This document shows positions 22,648 to 30,924 of a stretch of DNA of 64,000 nucleotides, one piece after another. Under the pieces are notes generated by a model. That model saw only the letters and a list, made by a program, of their open reading frames with translations, searched no databases and was not told the origin of the DNA. Each line of letters opens with the position of its first letter. The first letter of the stretch is position 1. The translations under genes and the position numbers were made by a program. Source of the DNA: Pseudomonas versuta (lineage in GTDB: Bacteria > Pseudomonadota > Gammaproteobacteria > Pseudomonadales > Pseudomonadaceae); assembly GCF_001294575.1 (NCBI RefSeq), contig NZ_CP012676.1, positions 3,238,001 through 3,302,000 of the forward strand. The letters are read 5' to 3'.

Positions 22648-23436
22648 ATGCTAACCAGAACCGAACTGAAATCCCGCCCGCTCAGTCATCCGAAAAAAAT
22701 TGCCTGCCTGCTCTACAGCCTGTTCAGCTACCTGTTTTTCCTGCTGACTTTTCTGTATTTCATAGGCTTTTTGGGCAATGTCGGGGTCCACAAAAATATT
22801 GACTCAGGTTCGGGCCTCACTTGGCCGTGGGCACTGCTCGTCGACGTCTTGTTGATCAGCCTGTTTGCCATACAACACAGCTGCATGGCCCGCAAAAGCT
22901 TCAAAAACTGGTGGCAAAACTTCATCCCGCCAGCGATTGAACGTGCCACCTATGTACTGGCTTCCAGTGTGGTTCTGGCATTGATGTGCTGGTGGTGGCA
23001 GCCGATCGACATCATCGTCTGGGAGGTCAAGTCGCCGGTGGGCAAAGGGGTGCTCAGCGGCCTGTTCTGGCTAGGATGGGGCATCCTGTTCCTCGCCACC
23101 GTGCTGATCAGTCACTTTGAGCTATTCGGAGTGAAGCAGGCCTTTGAGGCATTGCGCCAGCAAAAAACCGTGGACTGTACCTTCAAAACGCCTCTGCTCT
23201 ATAAAGTCGTCCGCCACCCGATTTACCTGGGGTTTTTGATCTCTTTCTGGGCCACACCCAACATGACTGTCGGGCACCTGGTATTCGCCCTGACCAGCAC
23301 GCTTTACATCGTGATTGGCACGCATCTGGAAGAAAAAGACCTGGTGGAGTTGTTTGGAGAAAAATACCGCCACTATCAAAAAACCGTCGGCATGTTGCTG
23401 CCCTTTCCACGGCGAAAGGCCGGCTCTCAAGACTGA
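22648..23436 (+). CDS. mddA: methanethiol S-methyltransferase
   Basis: A 262-aa membrane protein of the NnrU/ICMT-like superfamily with five or six hydrophobic segments. The conserved C-terminal block YKVVRHPIYLGFLISFWATP, then THLEEKDLVELFGEKYRHYQKTVGMLLPF, fits MddA, the SAM-dependent enzyme first described in Pseudomonas deceptionensis that methylates methanethiol to dimethyl sulfide. The RBS is GAAAGGAGTCGTTC. It would detoxify or volatilise methanethiol released from methionine. A more distant isoprenylcysteine methyltransferase-like role cannot be excluded from sequence alone. Confidence 0.8.
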   Translation: MLTRTELKSRPLSHPKKIACLLYSLFSYLFFLLTFLYFIGFLGNVGVHKNIDSGSGLTWPWALLVDVLLISLFAIQHSCMARKSFKNWWQNFIPPAIERATYVLASSVVLALMCWWWQPIDIIVWEVKSPVGKGVLSGLFWLGWGILFLATVLISHFELFGVKQAFEALRQQKTVDCTFKTPLLYKVVRHPIYLGFLISFWATPNMTVGHLVFALTSTLYIVIGTHLEEKDLVELFGEKYRHYQKTVGMLLPFPRRKAGSQD

Positions 23437-23496
23437 TATCCGGATAATTTCTGTATTTGAGCAACAGATGGGTAGACACTGGCGAGCTGTTCAAAC

Positions 23497-23523
23497 GGCC
23501 ACTGAACCAAGGGTTCAGTGGCC
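23497..23523. other. 12-bp perfect inverted repeat between mddA and the GNAT gene
   Basis: GGCCACTGAACC (23497-23508) and GGTTCAGTGGCC (23512-23523) form a perfect 12-bp stem with a 3-nt loop. There is no T-run after it on either strand. It would mask a potential GTG start at 23518. Confidence 0.7.
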
Positions 23524-23550
23524 CCCATAACGCTGCAACAGAACCTCAGC

Positions 23551-24120
23551 ATGAACACCCGACTCTGTGCCCATGAAAACCTCACCCCCGGCCAACGCGA
23601 GCAATTGCAGGCGCTTGAAGTTCATACCGAACAAATCGCCTTCTCGGGCAACATCGAGTCTGCCTTGCATTCGCTGCCCGCCAGGCCCCACCCGGGGATA
23701 AAAGCCTTCGTTCTGTTGGCAGATGAGCGACCAGTGGCTTTTTTACTGCTCAAGCGCCAACCATTTTTGGCCCATTGGGCTGAAGCTGAGAGCGCCACCT
23801 TGCACGCACTGCAGGTGGACAAACGGATGCAAGGCCAGGGGCTGGGTAAAGCCTGCCTGCGCGAACTGCCCCGGGCCGTGTCTCAGTTATGGCCCGAGAT
23901 TCGTCAGTTGATGCTCTCAGTCAGCCCTTTTAACACCGGCGCCCTGGCCTTTTACCTGAGCCAGGGCTGGAGAGAATGCGGCGAGGCATATCGTGGTGAA
24001 CGGCGTTTGGTAATGCCCCTTGGCGCTACTCACGGCGAGCATCCGCAAGCGTGCCAGGGTCTGGCGTTTGAGGGTGGCCGCGACGCTGGCTCACAACCAG
24101 GCGCTAAACCCGCGGTTTGA
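23551..24120 (+). CDS. GNAT-family N-acetyltransferase
   Basis: A 189-aa predicted acetyltransferase. The acetyl-CoA binding motif A is LHALQVDKRMQGQGLGKACLRELP (Q/RxxGxG/A type, about residues 88-111), and the C-terminal part FNTGALAFYLSQGWRECGEAYRGERRLVM is the usual GNAT B-motif. I chose ATG 23551; an in-frame GTG at 23518 lies inside a strong hairpin. The tail after residue 160 (GEHPQACQGLAFEGG...) is not part of the fold and overlaps the 3' end of the opposite gene by 17 bp. Substrate unknown. Confidence 0.8.
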   Translation: MNTRLCAHENLTPGQREQLQALEVHTEQIAFSGNIESALHSLPARPHPGIKAFVLLADERPVAFLLLKRQPFLAHWAEAESATLHALQVDKRMQGQGLGKACLRELPRAVSQLWPEIRQLMLSVSPFNTGALAFYLSQGWRECGEAYRGERRLVMPLGATHGEHPQACQGLAFEGGRDAGSQPGAKPAV

Positions 24121-24595
24121 CCGGCAACCAGATTTCCAGCAGCCCGGCACGGGTGTTCGGGTTGAAGTCAGCACTGTAACGCTCAAATTCAGGTGCATCC
24201 GCTGCCTCATAAGCAGATTGGGGTAACCAGTCGTTCCAGATCGCCTGAAAGGTCTGGCTCAGATTGGCCAATGAACCTCTATGTTCAAAAACGGCGTAAT
24301 CCTGTTCTTGCAGCTCAATCCAGCGATAGCATTCAGGCAAGTCATCAAGCTTGCTGATGGCAACCCCGGCGATATATTCGAAGCCACCGTGGCCGTCCGG
24401 ATTACAGCAGACACCATAGGTTTCTTCGCCGATCTTGCAGGGAATATTAGGTATCTCTGGTACGAACTGTTCCCATAATTGCGGAATCCGGTCAGCGTTC
24501 TCCTGAGTAAAGCGCCCGCCCAGACCGGCAATCAATTGAAAATGGCCTTTGGCAAATCGCGGCGCTGGCAATTCAAACTTCGGTGTTTGGTCCAT
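24104..24595 (-). CDS. GyrI-like effector-binding domain protein
   Basis: A 163-aa single-domain protein resembling the AraC-type effector-binding/GyrI fold. It begins FELPAPRFAKGHFQLIAGLGGRFTQENADRIPQLWEQFVP and ends FERYSADFNPNTRAGLLEIWLPVKPRV, with the family-typical DYAVFEHRGSLANLSQTFQAIWNDWLP block. Stand-alone members bind or hydrolyse small cyclic compounds, or inhibit gyrase in the E. coli SbmC case; which applies here is unknown. The RBS is weak. It converges on the GNAT gene. Confidence 0.82.
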   Translation of the reverse strand: MDQTPKFELPAPRFAKGHFQLIAGLGGRFTQENADRIPQLWEQFVPEIPNIPCKIGEETYGVCCNPDGHGGFEYIAGVAISKLDDLPECYRWIELQEQDYAVFEHRGSLANLSQTFQAIWNDWLPQSAYEAADAPEFERYSADFNPNTRAGLLEIWLPVKPRV

Positions 24596-24721
24596 AAGAG
24601 CGTGCTCATTGAGTAAGTAGGCAGCATAGCTGTTCAGTATAGGAACAAAAAAACAGGGGTGTTAAGGCGCCAAAAACTTGTATCTGGACAAAAGGCCATC
24701 AGCCCCTTTATTGTTCCGCCC

Positions 24722-24739
24722 GGACCACCGCAGTGGTCC
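24722..24739 (+). other. short hairpin in the alaC leader
   Basis: GGACCAC and GTGGTCC form a 7-bp stem with loop CGCA, 45 bp upstream of the alaC start codon. It could be a leader RNA structure; no known riboswitch is recognised. Confidence 0.35.
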
Positions 24740-24783
24740 ACGTCGCTCGGACGGTTCCGGGCGCTTACGTATCAGAGGCACAC

Positions 24784-25992
24784 ATGGCCGAACCACGTTC
24801 GCCGCGTCGCTTTGCGCGCATAGATCGACTTCCCCCTTATGTTTTCAATATCACTGCCGAGCTAAAAATGGCGGCACGCCGGCGTGGCGAAGACATTATC
24901 GATTTCAGCATGGGCAACCCTGACGGCCCGACGCCACCGCATATAGTCGAAAAGCTCTGCACCGTCGCACAGCGTGAGGACACCCACGGCTACTCGACTT
25001 CCCGCGGTATCCCACGTTTGCGCCGGGCAATTTCCCGCTGGTATGCCGACCGATACAACGTTGAAATCGACCCTGAACACGAAGCCATTGTCACCATCGG
25101 CTCCAAGGAAGGCCTGGCGCATTTGATGCTCGCCACCCTGGATCAGGGCGACACGGTACTGGTGCCGAACCCCAGCTATCCGATCCACATTTATGGTGCC
25201 GTGATTGCCGGCGCCCAGGTGCGTTCGGTGCCGCTGATCCCGGGCGTGGACTTTTTTGCCGAGCTGGAAAAAGCCATTCGCGGCTCGATCCCCAAACCCA
25301 AGATGATGATTCTGGGGTTCCCGTCCAACCCGACGGCGCAGTGTGTAGAACTGGATTTCTTCGAGCGCGTGGTGGCCCTGGCCAAGCAATACGATGTGCT
25401 GGTGGTTCACGACCTGGCCTATGCCGACATTGTTTATGACGGCTGGAAAGCCCCCTCGATCATGCAAGTGCCCGGCGCCAAGGACATCGCGGTGGAGTTC
25501 TTCACCCTGTCAAAAAGCTACAACATGGCAGGCTGGCGTATCGGTTTTATGGTGGGCAATGCGGAGCTGGTCAACGCTTTGGCGCGGATCAAGAGCTATC
25601 ACGACTACGGTACGTTCACCCCGCTGCAAGTTGCAGCAATTGCCGCGCTCGAAGGCGACCAGCAATGCGTGAAAGATATCGCCGAACAGTACCGTCAACG
25701 CCGTAACGTCCTGGTCAAAGGCCTGCACGAACTGGGATGGATGGTCGAAAACCCGAAAGCATCGATGTATGTCTGGGCCAAGATTCCCCAGGCCTATGCG
25801 CACATGGGCTCGCTGGAATTTGCCAAAAAACTGCTGGCGGACGCCAAAGTATGTGTCTCACCAGGCGTAGGATTTGGTGAGTATGGCGATGACCATGTGC
25901 GTTTTGCCCTGATTGAAAACCAGGACCGCATCCGGCAGGCCCTGCGCGGTATTCGCACGATGTTCAGGGCCGACGGTTTGAGCGCGAGTTAA
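24784..25992 (+). CDS. alaC: alanine transaminase AlaC-type
   Basis: Class I PLP aminotransferase, 402 aa, that interconverts pyruvate plus glutamate and alanine plus 2-oxoglutarate. The start at ATG 24784 (CAGAGGCACAC upstream) gives [21 protein letters not shown], a start seen in AlaC homologues. Motifs are [31 protein letters not shown] and the PLP lysine in [16 protein letters not shown] (Lys244), followed by [18 protein letters not shown] at the C-terminus. The upstream reading from 24733 extends over the leader hairpin and is rejected. Confidence 0.92.
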   Translation: MAEPRSPRRFARIDRLPPYVFNITAELKMAARRRGEDIIDFSMGNPDGPTPPHIVEKLCTVAQREDTHGYSTSRGIPRLRRAISRWYADRYNVEIDPEHEAIVTIGSKEGLAHLMLATLDQGDTVLVPNPSYPIHIYGAVIAGAQVRSVPLIPGVDFFAELEKAIRGSIPKPKMMILGFPSNPTAQCVELDFFERVVALAKQYDVLVVHDLAYADIVYDGWKAPSIMQVPGAKDIAVEFFTLSKSYNMAGWRIGFMVGNAELVNALARIKSYHDYGTFTPLQVAAIAALEGDQQCVKDIAEQYRQRRNVLVKGLHELGWMVENPKASMYVWAKIPQAYAHMGSLEFAKKLLADAKVCVSPGVGFGEYGDDHVRFALIENQDRIRQALRGIRTMFRADGLSAS

Positions 25993-26008
25993 GTCTTGCC
26001 GTCTGTTT

Positions 26009-26034
26009 GCGGGAGCGAAATTGCTCGCTCCCGC
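26009..26034. terminator. hairpin between the convergent alaC and gntP genes
   Basis: GCGGGAGCGA pairs with TCGCTCCCGC around a 6-nt loop. It sits 17 bp after the alaC stop and 15 bp before the gntP stop. It resembles a half-REP and has no long T-run, so termination is plausible but not certain. Confidence 0.55.
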
Positions 26035-26048
26035 ACACTCAGAGGGGC

Positions 26049-27401
26049 TTAAACCACCAGCGACAGCAGCAGGATAAAGACCAAGGCTACGATCGACAGG
26101 ATGGTTTCCATCGCTGTCCAGGTCTTGAAGGTTTCAGCCACGGTCATGTTGAAGTACTGCTTCACCAGCCAGAAACCCGCATCGTTGACGTGAGACAAAA
26201 TCAACGAGCCGGCACCTGTTGCCAGTACCAGCAATTCACGGTTCACACCTGGAATCAGGTCCACCACCGGCAACACAATCCCCGCCCCGGTAATAGTCGC
26301 GACCGTTGCAGAGCCGGTTGCAACACGGATGACCGCTGCCACCAGCCACGCCAGCAGGATCGGCGAAATTTGCGCGTTGACCGCCATGTGGCCGATTACA
26401 TCACCCACACCGCTGGCTACCAGCATTTGCTTGAAGCCGCCGCCCGCACCAATGATCAGAATGATCGCTGCGGTAGGAGCCAGACTCGCGTCGAGCAACT
26501 TCAGAATGCGCTTGGAGTCGATACCCTGCCGGGCGCCGAAGGTGTACAGCGCCAACAGCAATGCCAGCAACAGGGCACTGATCGGGTGACCGATCATGTC
26601 CATCCAGCTACGGAAGAAGTTACCGTCCGGCAACGCAACGTCCGCGAACGTCTTGAGCAACATCAGGAATACCGGCAACAGCACGGTGATCAAGGTGATG
26701 CTAAAGCTCGGCAGACTGCTGGATTCAGGCTCGCTCGCCAGTTGGTCCATCAACTCCTGAGACGGGTTGCCGGGAATGTATTTGGCGATGAAAGTACCGT
26801 AGATCGGGCCGGCAATGATGGCCGTCGGCAAGGCTACGATCAGGCCATACAGGATGGTTTTACCGATATCGGCACCGAATACACCGATGGCCAGCAACGG
26901 CCCCGGGTGCGGCGGTACCAGACCGTGTACTGCCGACAAACCGGCGAGCAGCGGGATACCGATTTTAATGATCGAAACCCCGGTACGGCGCGCGACAATA
27001 AATACCAGCGGGATCAGCAATACAAAACCGATCTCGAAAAACAGCGGAATACCGACCAAAAACGCGGCAAACATCATTGCCCACTGCACCCGCTCCTTGC
27101 CGAATGCACGGATCAGCGTACGGGCAATCTGGTCAGCACCGCCGGAGTCAGCCATCATTTTGCCAAGCATGGTGCCCAGCGCCAGGATGATCCCGACAAA
27201 GCCCAGCACGCCGCCAAAACCATCCTGGAACGATTTGATGATCAGGTTGGCAGGCATGCCGGCAGTCAGGCCCAGAAACGCAGAGGCAATAATCAAGGCA
27301 ATAAAGGGGTGCAGCTTGAATCGGGTGATCAATACGATCAGCCCGATAATGGTCACCACTGCATCAAGCAGCAGAAAGGTGTTGTGGGACATGCCTAGCA
27401 T
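26049..27401 (-). CDS. gntP: gluconate:H+ symporter (GntP family)
   Basis: A 450-aa inner-membrane protein with about 12-14 hydrophobic segments. GntP-family landmarks include GMPANLIIKSFQDGFGGVLGFVGIILALGTMLGKMMADSGGADQIA, the LVPPHPGPLLAIGVFGAD loop, GAGGGFKQMLVASGVGD and SHVNDAGFWLVKQYFNM. It imports gluconate for the adjacent gluconokinase and the Entner-Doudoroff pathway. An operator-like AGCGCT element lies 64 bp upstream, in the 85-bp gap to gntK, so it can be controlled separately from gntK. Confidence 0.94.
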   Translation of the reverse strand: MLGMSHNTFLLLDAVVTIIGLIVLITRFKLHPFIALIIASAFLGLTAGMPANLIIKSFQDGFGGVLGFVGIILALGTMLGKMMADSGGADQIARTLIRAFGKERVQWAMMFAAFLVGIPLFFEIGFVLLIPLVFIVARRTGVSIIKIGIPLLAGLSAVHGLVPPHPGPLLAIGVFGADIGKTILYGLIVALPTAIIAGPIYGTFIAKYIPGNPSQELMDQLASEPESSSLPSFSITLITVLLPVFLMLLKTFADVALPDGNFFRSWMDMIGHPISALLLALLLALYTFGARQGIDSKRILKLLDASLAPTAAIILIIGAGGGFKQMLVASGVGDVIGHMAVNAQISPILLAWLVAAVIRVATGSATVATITGAGIVLPVVDLIPGVNRELLVLATGAGSLILSHVNDAGFWLVKQYFNMTVAETFKTWTAMETILSIVALVFILLLSLVV

Positions 27402-27461
27402 GGGGCGTCTCCTGACTTGTTGTTGTTATCAAGTACGTGTGTGCTGCCATTGCCGAGGCGG

Positions 27462-27474
27462 ATAGCGCTGTCTG
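27462..27474 (-). promoter_or_regulatory. GntR operator candidate upstream of gntP
   Basis: GATAGCGCTGTCT is an imperfect palindrome centred on AGCGCT (27465-27470). It contains TAGCGCT, the core I recall for P. aeruginosa GntR operators. Confidence 0.65.
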
Positions 27475-27486
27475 TCTGCAACAAAA

Positions 27487-28020
27487 TCATGAGGTTACCA
27501 ACACCGACTGCTCACACCACCAGTCACGGGCAGCGTGTGCCAACTGGTCGATGTCCATCTGTGCAGCATTCAATGTCAGCACCAGAGGCTCATCGGCGGG
27601 CGATTCAAGCGTCGCGAACTGACTGTCGATCAGGGTCTTGGGCATAAAGTGCCCCGGACGATGAGCCACACGATCAGCGGCCACCTCAGGTGTCAGCTCC
27701 AGAAACACAAAGCCCAGACCGTCGACAGCACTGCGCAAGCGCTCGCGATAACGCAGCTTGAGGGCCGAACAGGTCAGCACCGGACGCTGGCCCTTGGCAA
27801 CAGCACGACGCAGTTCTTGACACAGGCTGTCGAGCCAGCCGGCACGGTCTTCATCGGTCAAGGGGATACCGGCACTCATCTTTTCAATGTTGGCCGCAGG
27901 GTGAAACGCATCGCCTTCAATCGGGGTCGCACCATTAAGCTGGCACAAGGCCTGGCTCACGCTGGACTTGCCGCAGCCGGCAACACCCATGATGACCAGG
28001 GCAGTGATAGGTTGACTCAT
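27487..28020 (-). CDS. gntK: gluconokinase
   Basis: Phosphorylates gluconate to 6-phosphogluconate using ATP; 177 aa from ATG 28020 (MSQPITALVIMGVAGCGKSS). Walker A is GVAGCGKSS at about residues 12-20. Further family motifs are GDAFHPAANIEKMSAGIPLTDEDRAGWL, CSALKLRYRERLR and RPGHFMPKTLIDSQFATLE. Readings extending to 28080 would start inside the operator region. It feeds the edd and eda products encoded about 30 kb away in this window. Confidence 0.94.
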   Translation of the reverse strand: MSQPITALVIMGVAGCGKSSVSQALCQLNGATPIEGDAFHPAANIEKMSAGIPLTDEDRAGWLDSLCQELRRAVAKGQRPVLTCSALKLRYRERLRSAVDGLGFVFLELTPEVAADRVAHRPGHFMPKTLIDSQFATLESPADEPLVLTLNAAQMDIDQLAHAARDWWCEQSVLVTS

Positions 28021-28037
28021 GAAACACCTCAGTCCGT

Positions 28038-28051
28038 AGACAGCGCTGTCT
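28038..28051. promoter_or_regulatory. GntR operator upstream of gntK
   Basis: AGACAGCGCTGTCT is a perfect 14-bp palindrome 18 bp before the gntK start codon, sharing the AGCGCT core with the sites before gntP and gntR. Confidence 0.75.
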
Positions 28052-28203
28052 TTGTTGATGCGTTCAATAGTTGAAAGCAAAGCACAAAGCCTAGGCTACC
28101 GACGTCTATTTCTCGTTTTTATGGGGAGACGCGGTGGCGCTCTCGACATACAAAGCTGGGGTAACTGCCCCGGGCGCAATCAGGCAATTGCGGGGATCCC
28201 AGG

Positions 28204-28212
28204 ACAGCGCTA
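28204..28212. promoter_or_regulatory. GntR operator candidate upstream of gntR
   Basis: ACAGCGCTA contains the same AGCGCT core (28206-28211) 38 bp before the gntR start, which suggests autoregulation. Confidence 0.6.
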
Positions 28213-28248
28213 CCTTAGTGACTTGTTTTTTGTTTGGCAAGCCGCCCG

Positions 28249-29280
28249 ATGACCTCCTTTAAAAACGATAAAAACACCCGAACCACGGGTCGCCCCACCC
28301 TTAATGAAGTCGCCCGCCTTGCCGGCGTCAGCCCGATTACCGCCTCGCGGGCCCTGCGTGGGATCAGCAGTGTGGCCACTGAGCTTGCTGAAAAGGTGCG
28401 CAAGGCTGCCGACGAACTGAACTATGTGGTCAATCCGGCGGCACGGGCGCTGGCCTCGGCGCAGAGCCATTCCGTGGTGGTACTGGTGCCATCACTGTCC
28501 AACCTGCTGTTTATCGACACGCTCGAAGCTATTCATTCCGTCTTGCGGCCCAAGGGCTTTGAAGTGCTGATCGGCAACTTTCACTACTCCCGGGACGAAG
28601 AAGAAAACCTGCTGCGCAACTACATGTCCTACCAGCCACGGGGGTTATTGCTGACAGGTTTTGATCGTTCCGAAAGCTCGCGCCGGATGATCGAGAACAG
28701 CAATGTGCCCTGCGTATACATGATGGAACTGGACGCCGCTGCAGGCCTCAATTGCGTAGGCTTTTCACAGATAAAAGCCGGAGAGACCGCTGCACACCAC
28801 TTGATTTCACGCGGGCGTCGTCGCCTGGCCTATATAGGTGCACAGCTTGACCAGCGCACTCTGTTGCGCGGCGAAGGGTATCGCCTTGCCTTGCAGCAAG
28901 CCGGCCTGTACAACCCCGATCTTGAAATGCTGACGCCTCGCCCCTCCTCTGTCGGCCTGGGCGGCGAAATGTTTTTGCAGTTGCTGGCCAACCATCCACA
29001 AGTGGATGCCATATTTTTCGGCAATGACGACCTGGCACAGGGCGCCCTGCTGGAAGCCGCGCGCATCGGCATTAAAATCCCCGAGCAAATTGCCATCCTG
29101 GGATTCAACGATCTGCCCTCCTCCGAGTTTATGGTGCCGCGCCTCAGCAGCATTCGCACACCGCGAGAAGCCATTGGCCGTCACGCCGCCGAGCAGATGC
29201 TCACTTTGATGGCAGGAAACCGGGTCGCCAATCCGGTCCAGGACATGGGCTTTGACTTGATGGTGCGTGAAAGTACTTAG
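28249..29280 (+). CDS. gntR: LacI-family gluconate repressor
   Basis: A 343-aa repressor. The N-terminal LacI helix-turn-helix and hinge are at about residues 14-68 (PTLNEVARLAGVSPITASRALRG, NPAARALASAQ). The periplasmic-binding-protein-like effector domain follows (VVVLVPSLSNLLFIDTLEAI, IFFGNDDLAQGALLEA, ILGFNDLPSSEFMVPRLSSIR). The start is ATG 28249; an upstream in-frame TTG at 28234 is less likely. It is divergent from gntK and gntP and should release the AGCGCT sites when gluconate or 6-phosphogluconate is present, as for P. aeruginosa GntR. Confidence 0.92.
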   Translation: MTSFKNDKNTRTTGRPTLNEVARLAGVSPITASRALRGISSVATELAEKVRKAADELNYVVNPAARALASAQSHSVVVLVPSLSNLLFIDTLEAIHSVLRPKGFEVLIGNFHYSRDEEENLLRNYMSYQPRGLLLTGFDRSESSRRMIENSNVPCVYMMELDAAAGLNCVGFSQIKAGETAAHHLISRGRRRLAYIGAQLDQRTLLRGEGYRLALQQAGLYNPDLEMLTPRPSSVGLGGEMFLQLLANHPQVDAIFFGNDDLAQGALLEAARIGIKIPEQIAILGFNDLPSSEFMVPRLSSIRTPREAIGRHAAEQMLTLMAGNRVANPVQDMGFDLMVREST

Positions 29281-29390
29281 GTCCGGTAAAGCAGTCGCAG
29301 CATAGAGCACTAATTTGTAACCACTTATGGCAACAAGACGCTGTATTTCTCCAGTCCAGGCCCAAACTTAACAAGCAATAACCTTAGTAA

Positions 29391-29429
29391 GCGAACTACC
29401 CTTTCTGACTTATAGAAAGGGTAGTTCGC
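29391..29429 (+). promoter_or_regulatory. perfect 16-bp hairpin enclosing the MFS gene's ribosome-binding site
   Basis: GCGAACTACCCTTTCT (29391-29406) and AGAAAGGGTAGTTCGC (29414-29429) are exact reverse complements around a 7-nt loop. The second arm contains AAAGGG, the only Shine-Dalgarno candidate for the ATG at 29432. Translation would therefore need the stem to open, or else the palindrome is a DNA operator. Confidence 0.8.
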
Positions 29430-29431
29430 CA

Positions 29432-30871
29432 ATGCCTGAAGTCTCCTCTACCTACACTGCCGGACCAGCGTCGCCAGCGGACGGAATTGATCCTTCCCGT
29501 GCGGCCTGGATCAGCGCACGCATTGATCGCCTGCCTGCCGTGGCCAGTGTCTGGAAATTAGTAGCCCTGCTTTCAATAGGCGGATTTTTTGAGCTTTATG
29601 ACCTGTTCCAGACGGCCTATATAAGCCCGGGCCTGATTCGCGACGGTATTTTCGCGACGGGGGCACAAGGGGTGTTCGGCTTTTCGGATCAGGCCGCTTT
29701 CGCCTCGGCCACTTTTCTTGGCCTGTTCCTTGGCGCCAGCATGCTCAGCCCCTTGGCCGACCGCTTCGGACGGCGCGCCATTTTCACCTTCGCCTTGATC
29801 TGGTACACCATCGCCACTGTTTTGATGGGCGTTCAGAGTTCGGCACTGGGTATCATCCTCATGCGTTTCCTGGTGGGCATTGGCCTGGGGATTGAGCTGG
29901 TCACGATTGACGCCTACCTGTCAGAACTGGTGCCCAAGCGCATGCGCAGTTCTGCTTTTGCCTTTGCGTTCTTTATCCAGTTCTTGTCAGTACCGGCGGT
30001 GGCATTGATGTCCTGGTGGCTGGTACCACAGGCGCCGTTTGGAATTTCGGGCTGGCGTTGGGTGGTATTGGCCAGTGCCGTGTTTGCGCTGTTTATCTGG
30101 TGGTTACGCTCAAGCCTGCCTGAGTCCCCACGCTGGCTCGCGCAAAAGGGTCGCTTTGAAGAGGCCAATAAAATCCTGGGTGACCTGGAATCGCGCTGCC
30201 TGCGCGATCATAAAAAACCATTGGATATTCCAGAGCCCGAACCCGTGAACCTTGAGGGTGAAGGGCGCTTTGCCGATATCTGGAAACCGCCGTACCGCCG
30301 ACGCGCCATCATGCTGATCGTGTTCCACGTATTTCAGGCCATCGGGTTTTTCGGGTTCGGCAACTGGTTGCCCGCATTGATTTCAGGTCAGGGGGTCAGC
30401 GTCACCCACAGCTTGATGTATGCCTTCATCATTACCCTGGCCTACCCTCTGGGGCCGCTGCTGTTCATGCGCTTCGCCAACCGCTTTGAAAACAAATGGC
30501 AGATTGTCGGCTCGGCACTGGGAGCCATGATTTTCGGCACCTTGTTTGCGTTTCAGACCAGCGCCTTGGGCCTGGTCTTTTGTGGGGTGATGATCACCTT
30601 CTGTAACGCATGGCTGAGCTTCAGCTATCACTCCTATCAAAGCGAACTTTTCCCCACCAACATCCGGGCGCGCGCCGTCGGCTTTTGCTATTCCTTCAGC
30701 CGTCTGTCCACTGTATTCAGCAGCTTGTTGGTCGGTATTTTCCTGGAGCACTTCGGCACCCCGGGAGTTTTGGCGTTCATCGTCAGCAGCATGCTCATCG
30801 TGATGATCACCATCGGCGGTTTTGGCCCGCGCACCCGCAACCTGGCGCTGGAGAACATTGCCCATCGCTAA
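29432..30871 (+). CDS. MFS metabolite transporter
   Basis: A 479-aa major facilitator with about 12 membrane helices. It shows the loop 2-3 motif PLADRFGRRAIFTFAL, the mid-loop motif SSLPESPRWLAQKGRFEEA typical of sugar/metabolite:H+ symporters, a cytoplasmic loop at about residues 235-285 and ELFPTNIRARAVGFCYSFSRL late in the protein. The substrate cannot be told. It lies just downstream of gntR but has its own 5' structure (29391-29429), so it need not belong to the gluconate regulon. The gap 29281-29390 holds no gene. Confidence 0.88.
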   Translation: MPEVSSTYTAGPASPADGIDPSRAAWISARIDRLPAVASVWKLVALLSIGGFFELYDLFQTAYISPGLIRDGIFATGAQGVFGFSDQAAFASATFLGLFLGASMLSPLADRFGRRAIFTFALIWYTIATVLMGVQSSALGIILMRFLVGIGLGIELVTIDAYLSELVPKRMRSSAFAFAFFIQFLSVPAVALMSWWLVPQAPFGISGWRWVVLASAVFALFIWWLRSSLPESPRWLAQKGRFEEANKILGDLESRCLRDHKKPLDIPEPEPVNLEGEGRFADIWKPPYRRRAIMLIVFHVFQAIGFFGFGNWLPALISGQGVSVTHSLMYAFIITLAYPLGPLLFMRFANRFENKWQIVGSALGAMIFGTLFAFQTSALGLVFCGVMITFCNAWLSFSYHSYQSELFPTNIRARAVGFCYSFSRLSTVFSSLLVGIFLEHFGTPGVLAFIVSSMLIVMITIGGFGPRTRNLALENIAHR

Positions 30872-30924
30872 GAGCCATAGGGCTTGGGCAGCGAGTACGC
30901 AGCAATCGAGGGAGTGATTGGGCT

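Noticed and set aside
23518..23550. GTG start for the GNAT gene at 23518
   Set aside because: It lies within the 12-bp hairpin arm and has no Shine-Dalgarno; ATG 23551 starts at the protein domain.
26007..27398. 463-codon open reading frame opposite gntP, rich in Gln, Arg, Asp and His
   Set aside because: It is the exact antisense of a well-supported gntP; its composition mirrors the codon use of a hydrophobic gene on the other strand and it has no RBS or domain.
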